From Pelomonas sp. CA6 (GTDB lineage Bacteria > Pseudomonadota > Gammaproteobacteria > Burkholderiales > Burkholderiaceae_C), in contig NZ_JAKZFD010000004.1 of assembly GCF_022549225.1 (NCBI RefSeq), forward strand, positions 186,001-250,000: a DNA stretch of 64,000 nucleotides, in the 5' to 3' direction. The stretch's first letter is position 1. Each line of letters opens with the position of its first letter. Below, piece after piece: positions 40,582 through 49,938 of this stretch. Made by a program: the position numbers and the translations under genes. Below the pieces are notes generated by a model. It made no database searches. It saw nothing but the letters and a program-made list of their open reading frames with translations, and was not told the origin of the DNA.

Positions 40582-43167
40582 TTAGAAAGCGTAGTTCGCG
40601 CTGACCGTAAAGAAACGACCGCGAATTTCGTCCATCTGCGAGAAGCCCAGGGTGCGGGGGTCGTTGTTGGAGAACGGTGGCTCCTTGTTGAACAGGTTCT
40701 TCACCGATCCCGTCAAACGCAGGTTCTTGACACCCGTGTACACCAGCGACAAATCGAAGGTGTCGAAATTGCCGACAACCGGAGTGGTCGGAGGCGTAGG
40801 CAAGGCGGCATTGGACTGGGTCTTGTCGTACATGTCGGCCCGGCTGTTGAAGTACACATTGCCATCCCAGTTACCGGACTTCAGCCCCACTCGAACCTGG
40901 GTGCGCCAGCGCGGCAGGTTCAGCAGGCCCAGACGGTTGTACATCGGCGTCCCAGGTTGGTCAGCATAGGCATATCTGACATAGTAAGTGCCATTGGCCT
41001 CCAGTGAGAACCGACCGATGGAGGTGGGAATCGCCTGCTCCGCGGAGAGGTCAAAGCCGCGGATCTTGCGTTTGCCCAGGTTGCCCAGGGACGTCTGCAC
41101 CTTTGTGATGGTGCCGCCGGCATTGCGGGTCACCGCAAACAAGGGGTTGCCACCCAACGTCGTGGTGGCGCCCGGAACATAGGGCACGTTGTTGATCACG
41201 AACTGTGCGAGAACCAGGCCAATTTCGTCGGTCTTCTTGATGACGAAGTAGTCCAAGCCCAGGCGAGTGTTGGCAGTCGGCTCCAGCTGCACGCCGAAGT
41301 TCATGCCCTTGGCCTTCTCAGGCTGCAGCGCCGTGTTGCCACCTGAGAAGCGGTCGTACTGCAGCCGCGGACAGGGCGACTGGTTGCGTGCCGCGCAGCC
41401 GGGAAAGTCCTGGACCGAATCCGCGCTCTGGTTCAGGCCCCCGAACAGGTCGCGCAGCGAGGGCATCTTGAACCCTTCAGAGTACGAGGCACGCAGCAGC
41501 ACCTGCTTGATAGGCTGGTAGCGCAGTGCCACCTTGGGCGTGGTGGAGTTCGTTCCGCCCTCGTAACGGTCGTGCCGCAGTGCCAATTGCGCCTCAAGAC
41601 TCTTGGTGAAAGGCAGGCTCACTTCCGCGTACGCAGCACTTAGCGAACGCTTGGCATTCACTTCCGACTGCTGGATGCTGCCGAAGATGTTGCCGATACG
41701 GGAGTTCGGTCCCGGCACGTCGGAGATTTCCTCTCGCCCCAAGGTCACGCCCGCCGCCACACCAATCGCCCCGCCACCCAGTTGGCCCACCTCGGTCGAC
41801 AGCTTGGCGTCGACAAAGGTGTTGGTCGTCTCACCCGTGCGCACGTCATTGGACTTGATGGCATCGATGACCGACTGAGGGTTGCTGGTCGAGAACGGAT
41901 CAAAGGTGCGGTTCGCAATCGCGGCGAACATCTTGTCCAGCAGGAAGTAGCCGCCGTCAACGTTCTCCGTCTTGTTCTTGGCCTGGCCCACCGCGATGTT
42001 GTAGTCAAAGCCGCCGACAGTACCTTCGACCCCCACCAGGATGCGCGAGGCCTCGGAGGTGTTGTCCGTCGTGCGCGGCCCCGCCTGCAGCGGGCGGCCG
42101 CGCACGGTGATCGCGCTGGAATAAGGATTGGCCGGGTGGCCCACCGGCAGCGTGAAGTTGCCGGGCGCACCCGCGGCACTCGCGAAGCTCTCGCTGCGGG
42201 AGAACATCAGTTCGCCGAACAGCTGGGCGCTGCTGCCCAGGTTCACACGGCCCGACACCAGGCCACCCAGGCGCTCGGTGCTGTACATGGTCGTGCGATA
42301 GGGGGCGAAGTCAAACACACAGCTGGAGCCCGATCCCGACAGCGGCGAGGGCGTCACCAGCAGACTGGGGTCCGGGCAGGGACGGAACGGCGCCTGCAGG
42401 CCGGTCGTCGGATTCACGAAGTTGCCGGTCGGCGCGAACGTGGACAGCTGGTTGCTGCCGCCGAAGCGGCGGTAGTCGCCCGTCTTCGTGCGCTCCCGGT
42501 CCAGATTCATCAGCGGGTCGCGCTTGAAGTAGTTCAGGTTGGCCAGCACGTTGAAGCCTTCACGCTCCAGGCTGCCGAAGCCCACCGTACCCGTCGCCGA
42601 GGTTTCCTTGCTGTCGCCCTCCGACGAAATGCCATACGACGCCGACAGATCGACGCCCTTGTAATCGCGCCGGGTGATGAAGTTGATGACGCCACCAATG
42701 GCATCGGCACCATAGATCGCGGCCGCCCCGTCCTTCAGCACTTCGACACGCTGGATGGCCCCCAGCGGGATGGTGTTCAGGTTGACGAAGGCGCCGTCGA
42801 AGCCATAGTTGGCCAGGCGGCGTCCGTTCAGCAGCACCACGGTCTGATCGCCCGAGAGACCGCGGAAACCGGCGGTCGCGGAGCCGGTGGCGTTGGGACT
42901 GTTGGACGTCAGCTCATCGTTGAAGCTGGACATGTAGGACAACGAACGCAGCAGCTCATTGGTGCTGGTCACGCCCTTGCGCTCGATCTCGGCGCGGGTG
43001 ATCACTTCAACCGGCAGAGGGCCTTCCGCGGAAATCCGCTTGATGTTGGAACCCGTGACGGTGACACGCTCCAGCGTCGTCTTCTCTTCTTGTGCCTGCA
43101 CCGAGACACTGGTGGTCACGCCAAGGCAGACCAAGGCCGCGGTGCTGATTGCGTTGCGTTTGAGCAT
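40582..43167 (-). CDS. TonB-dependent receptor, tandem copy A
   Basis: An 861-residue outer-membrane receptor. Signal peptide about 1-26 (Val-Gln-Ala), TonB-box region LERVTVTGSNI (about 31-41), plug domain (about 45-170; VLLNGRRLANYG, GAAAIYGADAIGGVINF) and a barrel that ends in Asn-Tyr-Ala-Phe, the BAM signal. The start ATG follows GGGAGG by 6 nt. The copy upstream (43666-46251) has the same length with no gaps, and residues about 27-485 are identical. The differences lie in the signal peptide and the C-terminal barrel. Three cysteine-bearing extracellular segments are shared. Ligand unknown; siderophore, vitamin or carbohydrate uptake are possible. Confidence 0.93.
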   Translation of the reverse strand: MLKRNAISTAALVCLGVTTSVSVQAQEEKTTLERVTVTGSNIKRISAEGPLPVEVITRAEIERKGVTSTNELLRSLSYMSSFNDELTSNSPNATGSATAGFRGLSGDQTVVLLNGRRLANYGFDGAFVNLNTIPLGAIQRVEVLKDGAAAIYGADAIGGVINFITRRDYKGVDLSASYGISSEGDSKETSATGTVGFGSLEREGFNVLANLNYFKRDPLMNLDRERTKTGDYRRFGGSNQLSTFAPTGNFVNPTTGLQAPFRPCPDPSLLVTPSPLSGSGSSCVFDFAPYRTTMYSTERLGGLVSGRVNLGSSAQLFGELMFSRSESFASAAGAPGNFTLPVGHPANPYSSAITVRGRPLQAGPRTTDNTSEASRILVGVEGTVGGFDYNIAVGQAKNKTENVDGGYFLLDKMFAAIANRTFDPFSTSNPQSVIDAIKSNDVRTGETTNTFVDAKLSTEVGQLGGGAIGVAAGVTLGREEISDVPGPNSRIGNIFGSIQQSEVNAKRSLSAAYAEVSLPFTKSLEAQLALRHDRYEGGTNSTTPKVALRYQPIKQVLLRASYSEGFKMPSLRDLFGGLNQSADSVQDFPGCAARNQSPCPRLQYDRFSGGNTALQPEKAKGMNFGVQLEPTANTRLGLDYFVIKKTDEIGLVLAQFVINNVPYVPGATTTLGGNPLFAVTRNAGGTITKVQTSLGNLGKRKIRGFDLSAEQAIPTSIGRFSLEANGTYYVRYAYADQPGTPMYNRLGLLNLPRWRTQVRVGLKSGNWDGNVYFNSRADMYDKTQSNAALPTPPTTPVVGNFDTFDLSLVYTGVKNLRLTGSVKNLFNKEPPFSNNDPRTLGFSQMDEIRGRFFTVSANYAF

Positions 43168-43325
43168 TCATAACCTCCCGTTGAATCAGAGTGGCAGCGG
43201 GCTCCTTCTGAAAGCCGCGCCCCCTTGGGCACAACCGGCCAAGCCGGTGTCCCTGCTAAAAGGGAGTGAAAGTTCTCATGCCCCTCACACAGCACAGAGT
43301 CGGGTTCCCCCGAATTGATGACTAA
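43168..43325 (-). promoter_or_regulatory. Conserved leader of TonB receptor copy A
   Basis: The 5' leader shares blocks with that of copy B: TTAGTCATCAAT, CGGGGGAACCC, CATGAGAACTTTCAC and GCGGCTTTCAGAAG. A hairpin TCCCT-loop-AGGGA (43265-43250 read on the minus strand) matches a differently paired hairpin in copy B. A second hairpin (ACCGG...CCGGT) follows. A cis-acting RNA is likely; ligand or partner unknown. The rest of the spacer (43326-43560) shows no gene. Confidence 0.6.
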
Positions 43326-43560
43326 GTCGAACCAAGCGGTGCTTTTTTTGAAACAAAACAGTGGCAAAACAAAGAGTTTCTACCTAATCAAAATTTGAAA
43401 TTTCCGTTGTTCATACACAACGCCACACTTGTAATGCTGGATTCGGTCAGGTTCCGCCGCCAAGCAGTTCTGATGGGGAAAGGCATGGCGGCCAGTGCGC
43501 CCGCGCTCCCTCGAGCAACGCCGGACAGCCGACTGGCCCTGTTCGCGAAACCGCAGTGCC

Positions 43561-43598
43561 AATAAAAACACCCCAGCCACCGAGGTGGTTGGGGTGTT
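43561..43598 (-). terminator. Terminator after TonB receptor copy B
   Basis: A 14-bp stem with one G-T pair (ACACCCCAGCCACC with GGTGGTTGGGGTGT) is followed on the minus strand by a T-rich run (complement of 43561-43568). It stops transcripts of copy B 68 bp past its stop and before the leader of copy A, so the copies should be separate transcripts. Confidence 0.85.
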
Positions 43599-43665
43599 AA
43601 CTTGCGGGTGAGGAGTCGCCCGTGAACCTGAAAACCCAGGCTAGCCCGGGTTCAAGCCATCAGCA

Positions 43666-46251
43666 TCAGAAGGTGTAGTTCGCGCTGACCGTGAAGAAAC
43701 GACCGCGAATGTCGTCCATCTGCGAGAAGCCCAGCGTGCGAGTGTCGTTGTTGGAGAACGGCGGCTCCTTGTTGAACAGGTTCTTCACCGACCCCGTCAG
43801 ACGCAGGTTCTTGAAGCCCGTGTAAACCAGCGACAGATCGAAGGTGTCGAAATTGCCTACCACCGCCGTCGTCGGGGTCACCGGCGTAGCGGCAGTCGAC
43901 TGCTGCTTGTCGTACATGTCGGCACGGCTGTTGAAGTACACATTGCCGTCCCAGTTGCCGGACTTCAGCCCCACGCGAACCTGGGTGCGCCAGCGCGGCA
44001 GGTTCAGCAGACCCAGGCGGTTGTACATCGGCGTCCCGGGCTGGTCGGCATAGCTGTACTTGGCGTAGTAGGTGCCGTTGGCTTCCAGCGAGAACCGACC
44101 GATGGAGGTCGGGATCGCCTGCTCCGCGGACAGGTCAAAGCCGCGGATGTTGCGCTTGCCCAGGTTGCCCAGCGACGTGTTCACCGAGGTGATGGTGCCA
44201 CCTGCATTGCGGGTCACCGAGAACGCGGGATTCCCGCCCAGATTGGTCGTGGCGCCCGGGGCATAGGGCACGCTATCGATCACGAACTGAGTTAGAACCA
44301 GACCGATTTCATCAGTCTTCTTGATGATGAAGTAGTCCAAGCCCAGGCGAGTGTTGGCAGTCGGCTCCAACTGCACGCCGAAGTTCATGCCCTTGGCCTT
44401 CTCAGGCTGCAGCGCCGTGTTGCCACCGGAGAAGCGGTCGTACTGCAGTCGCGGACAGGGCGACTGGTTGCGTGCCGCGCAGCCGGGAAAGTCCTGGACC
44501 GAATCCGCGCTCTGGTTCAGGCCCCCGAACAGGTCGCGCAGCGAGGGCATCTTGAACCCTTCAGAGTACGAGGCACGCAGCAGCACCTGCTTGATAGGCT
44601 GGTAGCGCAGCGCCACCTTGGGCGTGGTGGAGTTCGTTCCGCCCTCGTAACGGTCGTGGCGAACCGCAAGCTGGGCCTCCAGGCTCTTGGTAAAGGGCAG
44701 GCTGACTTCCGCGTAGACAGCGCTCAGCGAACGCTTGGCCACCACGTCCGACTGCTGAATGCTGCCGAAGATGTTGCCGATACGGGAGTTCGGTCCCGGT
44801 ACGTCGGAGATTTCCTCTCGCCCCAAGGTCACGCCCGCCGCCACACCAATCGCCCCGCCACCCAGTTGGCCCACCTCGGTCGACAGCTTGGCGTCGACAA
44901 AGGTGTTGGTCGTCTCACCCGTGCGCACGTCATTGGACTTGATGGCATCGATGACCGACTGAGGGTTGCTGGTCGAGAACGGATCAAAGGTGCGGTTCGC
45001 AATCGCGGCGAACATCTTGTCCAGCAGGAAGTAGCCGCCGTCAACGTTCTCCGTCTTGTTCTTGGCCTGGCCCACCGCGATGTTGTAGTCAAAGCCGCCG
45101 ACAGTACCTTCGACCCCCACCAGGATGCGCGAGGCCTCGGAGGTGTTGTCCGTCGTGCGCGGCCCCGCCTGCAGCGGGCGGCCGCGCACGGTGATCGCGC
45201 TGGAATAAGGATTGGCCGGGTGGCCCACCGGCAGCGTGAAGTTGCCGGGCGCACCCGCGGCACTCGCGAAGCTCTCGCTGCGGGAGAACATCAGTTCGCC
45301 GAACAGCTGGGCGCTGCTGCCCAGGTTCACACGGCCCGACACCAGGCCACCCAGGCGCTCGGTGCTGTACATGGTCGTGCGATAGGGGGCGAAGTCAAAC
45401 ACACAGCTGGAGCCCGATCCCGACAGCGGCGAGGGCGTCACCAGCAGACTGGGGTCCGGGCAGGGACGGAACGGCGCCTGCAGGCCGGTCGTCGGATTCA
45501 CGAAGTTGCCGGTCGGCGCGAACGTGGACAGCTGGTTGCTGCCGCCGAAGCGGCGGTAGTCGCCCGTCTTCGTGCGCTCCCGGTCCAGATTCATCAGCGG
45601 GTCGCGCTTGAAGTAGTTCAGGTTGGCCAGCACGTTGAAGCCTTCACGCTCCAGGCTGCCGAAGCCCACCGTACCCGTCGCCGAGGTTTCCTTGCTGTCG
45701 CCCTCCGACGAAATGCCATACGACGCCGACAGATCGACGCCCTTGTAATCGCGCCGGGTGATGAAGTTGATGACGCCACCAATGGCATCGGCACCATAGA
45801 TCGCGGCCGCCCCGTCCTTCAGCACTTCGACACGCTGGATGGCCCCCAGCGGGATGGTGTTCAGGTTGACGAAGGCGCCGTCGAAGCCATAGTTGGCCAG
45901 GCGGCGTCCGTTCAGCAGCACCACGGTCTGATCGCCCGAGAGACCGCGGAAACCGGCGGTCGCGGAGCCGGTGGCGTTGGGACTGTTGGACGTCAGCTCA
46001 TCGTTGAAGCTGGACATGTAGGACAACGAACGCAGCAGCTCATTGGTGCTGGTCACGCCCTTGCGCTCGATCTCGGCGCGGGTGATCACTTCAACCGGCA
46101 GAGGGCCTTCCGCGGAAATCCGCTTGATGTTGGAACCCGTGACGGTGACGCGCTCCAGCGTCGTCTTCTCCTCTTGAGCGAGTGCCGAGGTACTGACAAC
46201 GACGCCCAGACAGAGCAAGGCCGCGGCGCTGATTGCGTTGCGTTTGAGCAT
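43666..46251 (-). CDS. TonB-dependent receptor, tandem copy B
   Basis: An 861-residue paralogue of the copy at 40582-43167, with the same layout: signal peptide (about 1-26, Ala-Leu-Ala-Gln), plug (about 45-170) and barrel ending in Asn-Tyr-Thr-Phe. Residues about 27-485 are the same as copy A. Substitutions cluster in the barrel at about 488-515, 655-700, 735-740 and 785-800, which include likely extracellular loops, so the copies may differ in ligand. TGGAG lies 7 nt before the ATG. It has its own conserved leader and terminator. The nearest upstream gene is malate synthase G, which gives no hint of the ligand. Confidence 0.93.
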   Translation of the reverse strand: MLKRNAISAAALLCLGVVVSTSALAQEEKTTLERVTVTGSNIKRISAEGPLPVEVITRAEIERKGVTSTNELLRSLSYMSSFNDELTSNSPNATGSATAGFRGLSGDQTVVLLNGRRLANYGFDGAFVNLNTIPLGAIQRVEVLKDGAAAIYGADAIGGVINFITRRDYKGVDLSASYGISSEGDSKETSATGTVGFGSLEREGFNVLANLNYFKRDPLMNLDRERTKTGDYRRFGGSNQLSTFAPTGNFVNPTTGLQAPFRPCPDPSLLVTPSPLSGSGSSCVFDFAPYRTTMYSTERLGGLVSGRVNLGSSAQLFGELMFSRSESFASAAGAPGNFTLPVGHPANPYSSAITVRGRPLQAGPRTTDNTSEASRILVGVEGTVGGFDYNIAVGQAKNKTENVDGGYFLLDKMFAAIANRTFDPFSTSNPQSVIDAIKSNDVRTGETTNTFVDAKLSTEVGQLGGGAIGVAAGVTLGREEISDVPGPNSRIGNIFGSIQQSDVVAKRSLSAVYAEVSLPFTKSLEAQLAVRHDRYEGGTNSTTPKVALRYQPIKQVLLRASYSEGFKMPSLRDLFGGLNQSADSVQDFPGCAARNQSPCPRLQYDRFSGGNTALQPEKAKGMNFGVQLEPTANTRLGLDYFIIKKTDEIGLVLTQFVIDSVPYAPGATTNLGGNPAFSVTRNAGGTITSVNTSLGNLGKRNIRGFDLSAEQAIPTSIGRFSLEANGTYYAKYSYADQPGTPMYNRLGLLNLPRWRTQVRVGLKSGNWDGNVYFNSRADMYDKQQSTAATPVTPTTAVVGNFDTFDLSLVYTGFKNLRLTGSVKNLFNKEPPFSNNDTRTLGFSQMDDIRGRFFTVSANYTF

Positions 46252-46408
46252 TCAGAAACTCCAGTTGGATCCAGGTGTCAGCGGACTTCTTCTGAAAGCC
46301 GCTTCCCATTTGTGAAGATCCCGACTGGGTCGAGACCCCCATAAGGGGGTGAAAGTTCTCATGATTCGCACAAGCCACTGGGGTGGGTTCCCCCGGATTG
46401 ATGACTAA
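46252..46408 (-). promoter_or_regulatory. Conserved leader of TonB receptor copy B
   Basis: Shares with the copy A leader the blocks TTAGTCATCAAT, CGGGGGAACCC, CATGAGAACTTTCAC and GCGGCTTTCAGAAG, in the same order. Here the hairpin after the third block is CCCCC-TTAT-GGGGG (46349-46336), where copy A has TCCCT/AGGGA, so base pairing is kept while sequence changes. A GCGG...CCGC hairpin lies near the ribosome-binding site. Upstream (46409-46577) I see no gene, only an AT-rich hairpin near 46427-46447. Confidence 0.6.
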
Positions 46409-46577
46409 TGACACCCATGCGCCCCCCCTTTTTGGTGAAAAAAGGGCGACATTCGTACGGGTTCATCCGAAGGGATGACTTCAGATATTCCGTTGCTAAA
46501 GTGCAACTCACCCTTGTTCCGCCCTGCAACAGTTCTGCCCCGGCTCGGCCCAGTCATGACTTTCAGCACATTCATGA

Positions 46578-46612
46578 CAAAACCCCGGCCGGCCTCACGG
46601 CCGCCGGGGTTT
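46578..46612 (-). terminator. Terminator after malate synthase G
   Basis: AACCCCGG (46581-46588) pairs with CCGGGGTT (46604-46611), with an inner GGCC/GGCC stem and TCAC loop. A T run follows on the minus strand. It lies 24 bp past the glcB stop. Confidence 0.82.
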
Positions 46613-46635
46613 CCTGATGGGCGAATGAAGCCGGA

Positions 46636-48831
46636 TCAGCTCGCTGCCTTCACCTTCAACCGCCAGGCATGCAGCAGCGGCTCGGTATAGCCACTGGGCT
46701 GTTCCTTGCCCTTGAAGACCAGGTCCAGCGCCGCTCGGTAGGCAAAGCTGGTGTCGAAATGGCCGGCCATAGGACGGTAGGCGGGGTCGCCGGCGTTCTG
46801 CTGGTCGACGACGGCGGCCATGCGCTCGAAGGTGGCGCGCACCTGGGCTTCGCTGACCACGCCGTGGTGCAGCCAGTTGGCGATGTGCTGGCTGGAGATG
46901 CGCAGCGTCGCCCGGTCTTCCATCAGGCCCACGCCATTGATGTCGGGCACCTTGGAGCAGCCCACGCCCTGGTCCACCCAGCGCACCACGTAGCCCAGGA
47001 TGCCCTGGACGTTGTTGTCCAGCTCCTGCTGCTTCTCGGCCTCGCTCCAGTTCGGCTGCTCGGCCACCGGGATGGTCAGCAGCTTGTTCAGCAGGTCTTC
47101 GCGGTCCACGCCGGGGGCGTCGGCCTCGATCTGCTGCTGGACCTGGGCCACGCTGACCTGGTGGTAGTGCAGCGCATGCAGCGTGGCGGCGGTGGGGCTG
47201 GGCACCCAGGCGGTGTTGGCGCCAGCCTTGGGGTGGGCGATCTTCTGCTCCAGCATCGCGGCCATCAGGTCGGGCATGGCCCACATGCCCTTGCCGATCT
47301 GCGCGCGGCCGCGCAGCCCGGCGGACAGGCCGGTCAGCACGTTCAGCCGCTCATAGGCCTGGATCCAGCTGCTCGTCTTCATGTCGCCCTTGCGCAGCAT
47401 GGGACCGGCCAGCATCGCGGTGTGCATCTCGTCGCCGGTGCGGTCCAGGAAGCCGGTGTTGATGAAGGCCACGCGGCTGGGCGCGGCGGCGATGCAGGCG
47501 GCCAGATTCACGCTGGTGCGGCGCTCCTCGTCCATGATGCCCAGCTTGACGGTCGAGGCCGGCAGGCCCAGCAGCTGTTCCACGCGGCCGAACAGTTCGT
47601 CGGCGAACGCCACCTCGGCCGGGCCGTGCATCTTGGGCTTGACGATGTAGATAGAGCCCTTGCGCGAATTGCGCAGCCCGGAGCCGGAGAGCTGCTTCAG
47701 ATCATGCAGCGCGATCAGCGTCGTGATGACCGCATCCATGATGCCCTCGGGAATCTCCTGGCCGCCGGCGATCAGGATGGCCGGGTTGGTCATCAGGTGG
47801 CCGACGTTGCGTACGAACAGCAGCGAGCGCCCCGGCAGCACCAGCTCGCCGCCTTGCGGCGCGACGTAGCGGCGGTCAGCATTGAGACGGCGAACGAAAC
47901 GCTGGCCGCCCTTGCTGACCTCCTCGGTCAGGCTGCCGCGCAGAATGCCCAGCCAGTTGCGGTAGGCCAGCAGCTTGTCCTCGGCGTCGACGGCGGCCAC
48001 CGAATCCTCCAGGTCCAGGATGGTGGACAGCGCCGCCTCCATCAGCAGATCGGACACCCCCGCCGCATCGCTGGCGCCAATGCGCGAGCTGCGGTCGATC
48101 TGGATCTCGATGTGCAGCCCGTGGTGGCGCAGCAGCACCGCGCTGGGGGCCGCGGCCTCGCCCTGGAAGCCCACGAACTGGGCCGCGTCCGCCAGGCCGG
48201 CGCTGGCGCCGCCCTGCAGCTGGACGCGCAGCTGGCCGCCGTCCACCCGGTACGCCGTGGCGTCGCGGTGCGAGGCGCCCCCAGCCAGCGGCGCGGCCTG
48301 GTCCAGCACCTGGCGCGCATAGGCGATCACCTGGGCGCCGCGCACCGGGTTGTAGGCGCCGGCGCGCTCAGCGCCATTGGTTTCAGGAATCGCATCAGTG
48401 CCATAGAGCGCGTCGTACAGCGATCCCCAGCGCGCGTTCGCCGCGTTCAGCGCATAGCGCGCGTTCAGGATGGGCACGACCAGCTGCGGGCCCGCCTGCA
48501 GCGCCAGCTCGTCATCCACGTGGGCCGTGCCGGCCAAGGGCTGCACCGGCGCGGCCACCAAATAGCCGATGCGGCCGAGGAACTCACGGTAGGCCTTCAT
48601 GTCCCGGATCGGACCCGGGTTGGCGCGGTGCCAGGCATCCAGCTCGGCCTGCAGCCGGTCGCGCTCGGCCAGCAGGGCTGCATTGCGCGGCGCCAGATCG
48701 TGCACCAGCGCATCGAAACCGGCCCAGAAGGCGGACGGGTCGACGCCGGTACCGGGCAGGGCTTCCTGTTCGATGAAGCGGGCCAGATCGGCGTCGATCT
48801 GCAGGCGATGGCGGGCGGTGCGGGAATTCAT
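46636..48831 (-). CDS. glcB: Malate synthase G
   Basis: Condenses glyoxylate and acetyl-CoA to malate in the glyoxylate and glycolate pathways. The 731-residue length is that of isoform G, well above the 530 residues of isoform A. Landmarks include [16 protein letters not shown] (about 268-283), the catalytic-region [16 protein letters not shown] (about 422-437), [15 protein letters not shown] and the late [22 protein letters not shown] segment, given here in parts. AAGGAG lies 6 nt before the ATG. No isocitrate lyase gene is in the window. A LysR gene is divergent from it across 183 bp, making it a likely regulator. Confidence 0.97.
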   Translation of the reverse strand: MNSRTARHRLQIDADLARFIEQEALPGTGVDPSAFWAGFDALVHDLAPRNAALLAERDRLQAELDAWHRANPGPIRDMKAYREFLGRIGYLVAAPVQPLAGTAHVDDELALQAGPQLVVPILNARYALNAANARWGSLYDALYGTDAIPETNGAERAGAYNPVRGAQVIAYARQVLDQAAPLAGGASHRDATAYRVDGGQLRVQLQGGASAGLADAAQFVGFQGEAAAPSAVLLRHHGLHIEIQIDRSSRIGASDAAGVSDLLMEAALSTILDLEDSVAAVDAEDKLLAYRNWLGILRGSLTEEVSKGGQRFVRRLNADRRYVAPQGGELVLPGRSLLFVRNVGHLMTNPAILIAGGQEIPEGIMDAVITTLIALHDLKQLSGSGLRNSRKGSIYIVKPKMHGPAEVAFADELFGRVEQLLGLPASTVKLGIMDEERRTSVNLAACIAAAPSRVAFINTGFLDRTGDEMHTAMLAGPMLRKGDMKTSSWIQAYERLNVLTGLSAGLRGRAQIGKGMWAMPDLMAAMLEQKIAHPKAGANTAWVPSPTAATLHALHYHQVSVAQVQQQIEADAPGVDREDLLNKLLTIPVAEQPNWSEAEKQQELDNNVQGILGYVVRWVDQGVGCSKVPDINGVGLMEDRATLRISSQHIANWLHHGVVSEAQVRATFERMAAVVDQQNAGDPAYRPMAGHFDTSFAYRAALDLVFKGKEQPSGYTEPLLHAWRLKVKAAS

Positions 48832-49014
48832 GGCAACTCCTTGAAACATGCGCGAGCGGAACCCTCCGCTCAGGGCTTGCTTCGACTGTAGAGCCTGACG
48901 GGCCGTCGATTCATGCACCGATGGATCCTAGATCCCTCACTTTTTTGCACAAATAACAACGTCCTGACGTCGGATTCCGCGCATGGCTCGCATGAACACG
49001 CACAATCCCGGGGC

Positions 49015-49938
49015 ATGGACCGCCTCAAACAGATGGAGTCCTTTGTGCTGGTGGCGACCCGGGGAAGCCTGACCGCCGCCGCACAGGCCGAGGGCGTGGC
49101 CCCGGCCGTGATGGGACGCCGCATCGATGCCCTGGAAGCCCGCCTGGGCGTGAAACTGCTGCTGCGCACCACGCGCCGCCTGACGCTGACCCACGAAGGC
49201 TCGGCCTTCCTGGAGGACTGCCAGCGACTGATCGCCGAGTTCGCCAATGCCGAAGCCAGCGTCAGCGCGGGCGGCGTGAAGGCCAGCGGCCATCTGCGCG
49301 TGACCGCACCCGCGGGATTCGGCCGCCGCCACGTGGCGCCGCTGGTGCCGGAGTTTCTCGCCCAGCACCCGGAGGTCAGCCTGTCGTTGAACCTGTCGGA
49401 CCGCGTCGTGGACATCGTCAACGAAGGCTTCGACTGCGCGGTGCGGGTGGGCGAACTGGTGGACTCCAGCCTGATCAGCCTGCGCCTGGCCGACAACCGC
49501 CGGCTCTGCGTGGCCGCACCCAGTTATCTCAAGCGCGCCGGGGAACCGCAGCATCCCTCTGAACTGGCGCGCCATGAATGCCTGATGCTCAGCTCCGACG
49601 CCAGCCAGACCCGCGGCTGGGCCTTCACCATCGAAGGCCAGGTGCAGCACCTGCGCCCCAGCGGGCGGCTGGACTGCAGCGACGGCCAGGTGCTGCACGA
49701 CTGGTGCGTGCAGGGCCTGGGGCTGGCCTGGCGCAGCACCTGGGAGGTGGCGGCGGACCTGCGCGAAGGCCGGCTCCAGCGCGTGCTGGATGACTTCGCA
49801 GCGCCGCCCAATGGCATCTTCGCGATGCTGCCGCAGCGCAAGCATCTGCCACTGCGCGTGCGGCTGTGGATCGATTTCCTCAAGAGCAATTACGGCAGCG
49901 CCGACTACTGGGCCCGCGCCGAAGGGAGTGCACCATGA
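49015..49938 (+). CDS. LysR-family transcriptional regulator, divergent from glcB
   Basis: A 307-residue LysR protein with an N-terminal helix-turn-helix (about 1-60; SLTAAAQAEGVAPAVMGRRI, then LLLRTTRRLTLT) and an effector domain (about 90-295). The start at 49015 gives MDRLKQMESF, the normal length before the helix-turn-helix; a CACAAT -10-like hexamer ends 8 nt before it. It is divergent from glcB, the common arrangement of a LysR regulator and its target. Its stop overlaps the start of the DUF2214 gene (ATGA), so that gene is translationally coupled. Effector unknown. Confidence 0.9.
   Translation: MDRLKQMESFVLVATRGSLTAAAQAEGVAPAVMGRRIDALEARLGVKLLLRTTRRLTLTHEGSAFLEDCQRLIAEFANAEASVSAGGVKASGHLRVTAPAGFGRRHVAPLVPEFLAQHPEVSLSLNLSDRVVDIVNEGFDCAVRVGELVDSSLISLRLADNRRLCVAAPSYLKRAGEPQHPSELARHECLMLSSDASQTRGWAFTIEGQVQHLRPSGRLDCSDGQVLHDWCVQGLGLAWRSTWEVAADLREGRLQRVLDDFAAPPNGIFAMLPQRKHLPLRVRLWIDFLKSNYGSADYWARAEGSAP

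Larger units (their letters stand above)
40582..46251 (-). repeat. Tandem gene duplication, period 3084 bp
   Basis: Two 2586-bp coding units have starts and stops offset by exactly 3084 bp (43167/46251 and 40582/43666), so no insertion or deletion separates the copies. The block 41719-43068 appears identical to 44803-46152. Flanking blocks, such as 41575-41690 and the last 700 bp of each gene, carry many differences, and the spacer is conserved only in the leader. Confidence 0.93.

Noticed and set aside
41782-43173. Long open frame antisense to TonB receptor copy A, and many similar long frames opposite real genes
   Set aside because: High GC content removes stop codons on the other strand. 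The frames lack domains, have Arg/Ala/Gln/His-rich composition, and vanish where GC drops.
46091-46414. Short frame through the TonB receptor leader with a HENFH segment, as a real small gene
   Set aside because: It runs into the receptor start out of frame, and the match to the other leader is as strong at silent positions, so RNA-level conservation explains it better. Kept as an alternative in the findings.
48930-48960. TTTTTTGCACAAATAA near the glcB promoter as a defined operator
   Set aside because: Only an imperfect palindrome; no known LysR T-N11-A box could be fixed with confidence.
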